Positions 60,673 through 64,000 of a stretch of 64,000 nt of DNA are shown piece by piece; the stretch's first letter is position 1; each line of letters opens with the position of its first letter. The position numbers and the translations under genes were made by a program. Location of the stretch: NCBI GenBank assembly GCA_964017185.1, contig OZ024874.1:35750721-35814720 (forward strand), written 5' to 3'. The notes below the pieces were generated by a model. It made no database searches. It saw only the letters and a list, made by a program, of their open reading frames with translations, and was not told the origin of the DNA. The stretch is from Rugalucina vietnamica (lineage: Eukaryota > Mollusca > Bivalvia > Lucinida > Lucinidae).

Positions 60673-63600
60673 GCCCTGATAGGGGTTTCAAGTAAATCAG
60701 ATTGAAAATTTTAATTTCTCCCCAAAATGGTCGGGGTTGACGCATTTTATGATTGATTCACAACAATTGGGCTAAACTCTTTTCAAACCCTGAATAAAAT
60801 CCCAAAACCCTACGTGATTTGACCAAAGCCCTGATAGGGAGGGGTTCAAATTATATCGAAGATCAAATCTCTCCCACAAAATGGTCGGGGTTGACGCATT
60901 TTATTATTGATTCACAACAATTGAGCTTAACTCTTTTCAAACCCTAAATAAAATCCCAAAACCCTACGTGATTTGACCAAAGCCCTGATAGGGGTTTAGA
61001 TCATATCGAAAACTAAATATCTCCCCCAAAATGGTCGGGGTTGACGCATTTTATTATTGATTCACAACAATTGGGCTAAACTCTTTTCAAACCCTAAATA
61101 AAATCCCAAAACCCTACGTTATTTGACCGAAGCCCTGATAGGGGTTTCAAGAAAATTAGATTGAAAATTTAATTTCTCCCCAAAATGGTCGGGGTTGACG
61201 CATTTTATGATTGATTCACAACAATTGGGCTAAACTCTTTTCAAACCCTGAATAAAATCCCAAAATCCTACGTGATTTGACCAATGCCCTGATAGGGAGG
61301 ATTTCAAATTATATCGAAGATCAAATCTCTCCCACAAAATGGTCGGGGTTGACTCATTTTATTATTGATTCACAACAGTTGAGCTAAACTCTTTTCAAAC
61401 CTTTAATAAAATCCCAAAACCCTACGTGATTTGACCAAAGCCCTGGTAGGGGTTTAGATTATATCGAAAACTAAATATCTCCCCCAAAATGGTCGGGGTT
61501 GACGCATTTTATTATTGATTCACAACAATTGGGCTAAACTCTTTACAAACCCTAAATAAAATACCAAAACCCTACGTTATTTGACCGAAGCCCTGATAGG
61601 GGTTTCCAGTAAATTAGATTGAAAATTTAATTTCTCCCCAAAATGGTCGGGGTTGACGCATTTTATGATTGATTCACAACCATTGGGCTAAACTCTTTTC
61701 AAACCCTGAATAAAATCCACAAACCCTACGTGATTTGACCAAAGCCCTGATAGGGAGGGGTTCAAATTATATCCAAGATCAAATCTCTCCCACAAAATGG
61801 TCGGGGTTGACGCATTTTATTATTGATTCACAACAATTGAGCTAAACTCTTTTCAAACCCTAAATAAAATCCCCAAACCCTACGTGATTTGACCAAAGCC
61901 CTGATAGGGGTTTAGATTATATCGAAAACTAAATATCTCCCCCAAAATGGTCGGGGTTGACGCATTTTATTATTGATTCACAACAATTGGGCTAAACTCT
62001 TTATAAACCCTAAATAAAATCCCAAAACCCTACGTTATTTGACCGAAGCCCTGATAGGGGTTTCCAGTAAATTAGACTGGAAATTTAATTTCTCCCCAAA
62101 ATGGTCGGGGTTGACGCATTTTATGATTGATTCACAACCATTGGGCTAAACTCTTTTCAAACCCTGAATAAAATTCCAAAACCCTACGTGATTTGACCAA
62201 AGCCCTGATAGGGAGGGGTTCAAATTATATCCAAGATCAAATCTCTCCCACAAAATGGTCGGGGTTGACGCATTTTATTATTGATTCACAACAATTGAGC
62301 TAAACTCTTTTCAAACCCTAAATAAAATCCCCAAACCCTACGTGATTTGACCAAAGCCCTGATAGGGGTTTAGATTATATCGAAAACTAAATATCTCCCC
62401 CAAAATGGTCGGGGTTGACGCATTTTATTATTGATTCACAACAATTGGGCTAAACTCTTTATAAACCCTAAATAAAATCCCAAAACCCTACGTTATTTGA
62501 CCGAAGCCCTGATAGGGGTTTCCAGTAAATTAGACTGGAAATTTAATTTCTCCCCAAAATGGTCGGGGTTGACGCATTTTATGATTGATTCACAACCATT
62601 GGGCTAAACTCTTTTCAAACCCTGAATAAAATTCCAAAACCCTACGTGATTTGACCAAAGCCCTGATAGGGAGGGGTTCAAATTATATCCAAGATCAAAT
62701 CTCTCCCACAAAATGGTCGGGGTTGACGCATTTTATTATTGATTCACAACAATTGAGCTAAACTCTTTTCAAACCCTAAATAAAATCCCCAAACCCTACG
62801 TGATTTGACCAAAGCCCTGATAGGGGTTTAGATTATATCGAAAACTAAATATCTCCCCCAAAATGGTCGGGGTTGACGCATTTTATTATTGATTCACAAC
62901 AATTGGGCTAAACTCTTTACAAACCCTAATTAAAATCCCAAAACCCTACGTTATTTGACCGAAGCCCTGATAGGGGTTTCAAGTAAGTTAGATTGAAAAT
63001 TTTAATTTCTCCCCAAAATGGTCGGGGTTGACGCATTTTATGATTGATTCACAACCATTGGGCTAAACTCTTTTCAAACCCTGAATAAAATCCCCAAATT
63101 CTACGTGATTTGACCAAAGCCCTGATAGGGAGGGGGTCAAATTATATCGAAGATCAAATCTCTCCCACAAAATGGTCGGGGTTGACGCATTTTATTATTG
63201 ATTCACAACAATTGAGCTAAACTCCTTTCAAACCCCAAATAAAATCCCAAAACCCTACTTGATTTGACCAAAGCCCTGATAGGGGTTTAGATTATATCGA
63301 AAACTAAATCTCTCCCCCAAAATGGTCGGGGTTGACGCATTTTATTATTGATTCACAACAATTGGGCTAAACTCTTTACAAACCCTAAATAAAATCCCAA
63401 AACCCTACGTTATTTGACCAAAGCCCTGATAGGGGTTTCAAGTAAATCCGATTGAAAATCAAATTTCTCCCCAAATTGGTCGGGGTTGACGCATTTTATG
63501 ATTGATTCACAACAATTGGGCTAAACTCTTTTCAAACCCTGAATAAAATTCCAAAACCCTACGTGATTTGACCAAAGCCCTGATAGGGGTTCAAATTATA

Positions 63601-63723
63601 TCAAAATCAAATCTCTCCCACAAAATGGTCGGGGTTGACGCATTTTATTATTGATTCACAACAATTGGGCTAAACTCTTTTAAAAACCCTGAATAAAATC
63701 CCAAAACCGTACGTTATTTGACC
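60673..63723 (+). repeat. Satellite block, unit 15: 20 monomers
   Basis: 3051 bp, the same trimer order and length as unit 14 directly before it. Confidence 0.95.
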
Positions 63724-64000
63724 AAAACGCTGATAGGGGTACGAAATTATGTTAATTAATATATCTGAAAACAGTATATTGTTTGTGCGAACTAAATGGA
63801 ACTATAGATTGAGTTCCCTTAAGAGCAATGAAAACAGTCTACGAACTGAAGTTACATACGGCATTATGCTTAGTGATATATATATATGAACACATTGTGT
63901 TGTTCGTCAGAAATAAAGGAACACGCGAAATCTATATGAAAAAGCATATAAAGCTTGTCCGAACTAACGTTACATATCAATTCGTGTTATCTAATATCAA
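63724..64000 (+). repeat. Composite unit 16 (partial, cut by window end)
   Basis: The first 277 bases of a further unit. It carries C in 'catatcaattcg' at about 63978, as in the 14-mer class and in unit 15, so its class cannot be told from this part. The array continues past the window. Confidence 0.95.

Larger units (their letters stand above)
58970..63723 (+). repeat. Composite unit 15 (20-mer class, mosaic)
   Basis: This 4754-bp unit is a mosaic. Its first 260 bases match the 14-mer class (C at 59224, and aatCtatatg rather than the G of units 6 and 14). From the cccAaaccc variant near 60134 onward it matches unit 14, including the shifted CCCAA position in the telomeric tract and 20 monomers. 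Confidence 0.96.

Noticed and set aside
1..64000. True chromosome terminus within the window
   Set aside because: No tract exceeds 185 bp and each is followed by satellite; both window ends are inside the array.

Overview
The whole 64-kb window is one tandem repeat array. It holds no recognisable protein-coding gene, rRNA, tRNA, CRISPR array or typed transposon. The basic unit is 3.85-4.75 kb, and there are 15 complete copies plus a 277-base start of a sixteenth, all in the same orientation and almost identical. Unit starts are 1, 3847, 8143, 12434, 16280, 20426, 25170, 29471, 33778, 38074, 41921, 46224, 50070, 54216, 58970 and 63724. The unit phase is set by a degenerate satellite monomer; that window base 1 falls on it may be chance or a contig edge.

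Each unit has two parts. (a) A low-copy-looking segment of about 1.5 kb holds a partial duplication, three (perhaps four) related 'R' modules that each end in CCCTAA hexamers, a palindrome, and one open reading frame of 142 codons with no recognisable family. It ends in a 166-185 bp CCCTAA/TTAGGG tract with a fixed pattern of variant hexamers. (b) A satellite of 150-155 bp monomers follows, arranged as A-B-C trimers of about 458 bp, with 14, 16, 17 or 20 monomers per unit (250 monomers in all). Nearly all unit-length variation comes from gain or loss of whole trimers or one monomer; the rest is hexamer number and poly-A slippage.

The order of unit classes by monomer count is 14,17,17,14,16,20,17,17,17,14,17,14,16,20,20,(partial). 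Shared point variants show a further level: units 4-5-6 reappear as units 12-13-14 at exactly +33,790 bp, and a 17-mer/14-mer pair with shared markers occurs three times. Junction monomers are chimeras of known neighbours, which is what unequal crossing-over or conversion between units would leave.

Organism: a eukaryote whose chromosome ends probably carry TTAGGG, with AT-rich DNA. The sequence does not let me name a clade, since TTAGGG is shared by animals, many fungi, diatoms, kinetoplastids and others. The most likely setting is a subtelomeric or telomere-associated array. All long tracts read CCCTAA on the + strand, so if they keep the polarity of the real telomere, the chromosome end lies to the left. 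The overall plan (non-telomeric unit joined through telomeric tracts and amplified in tandem) resembles yeast Y' elements and the amplified templates seen in telomerase-independent end maintenance. That comparison is inference from architecture, not from sequence similarity.
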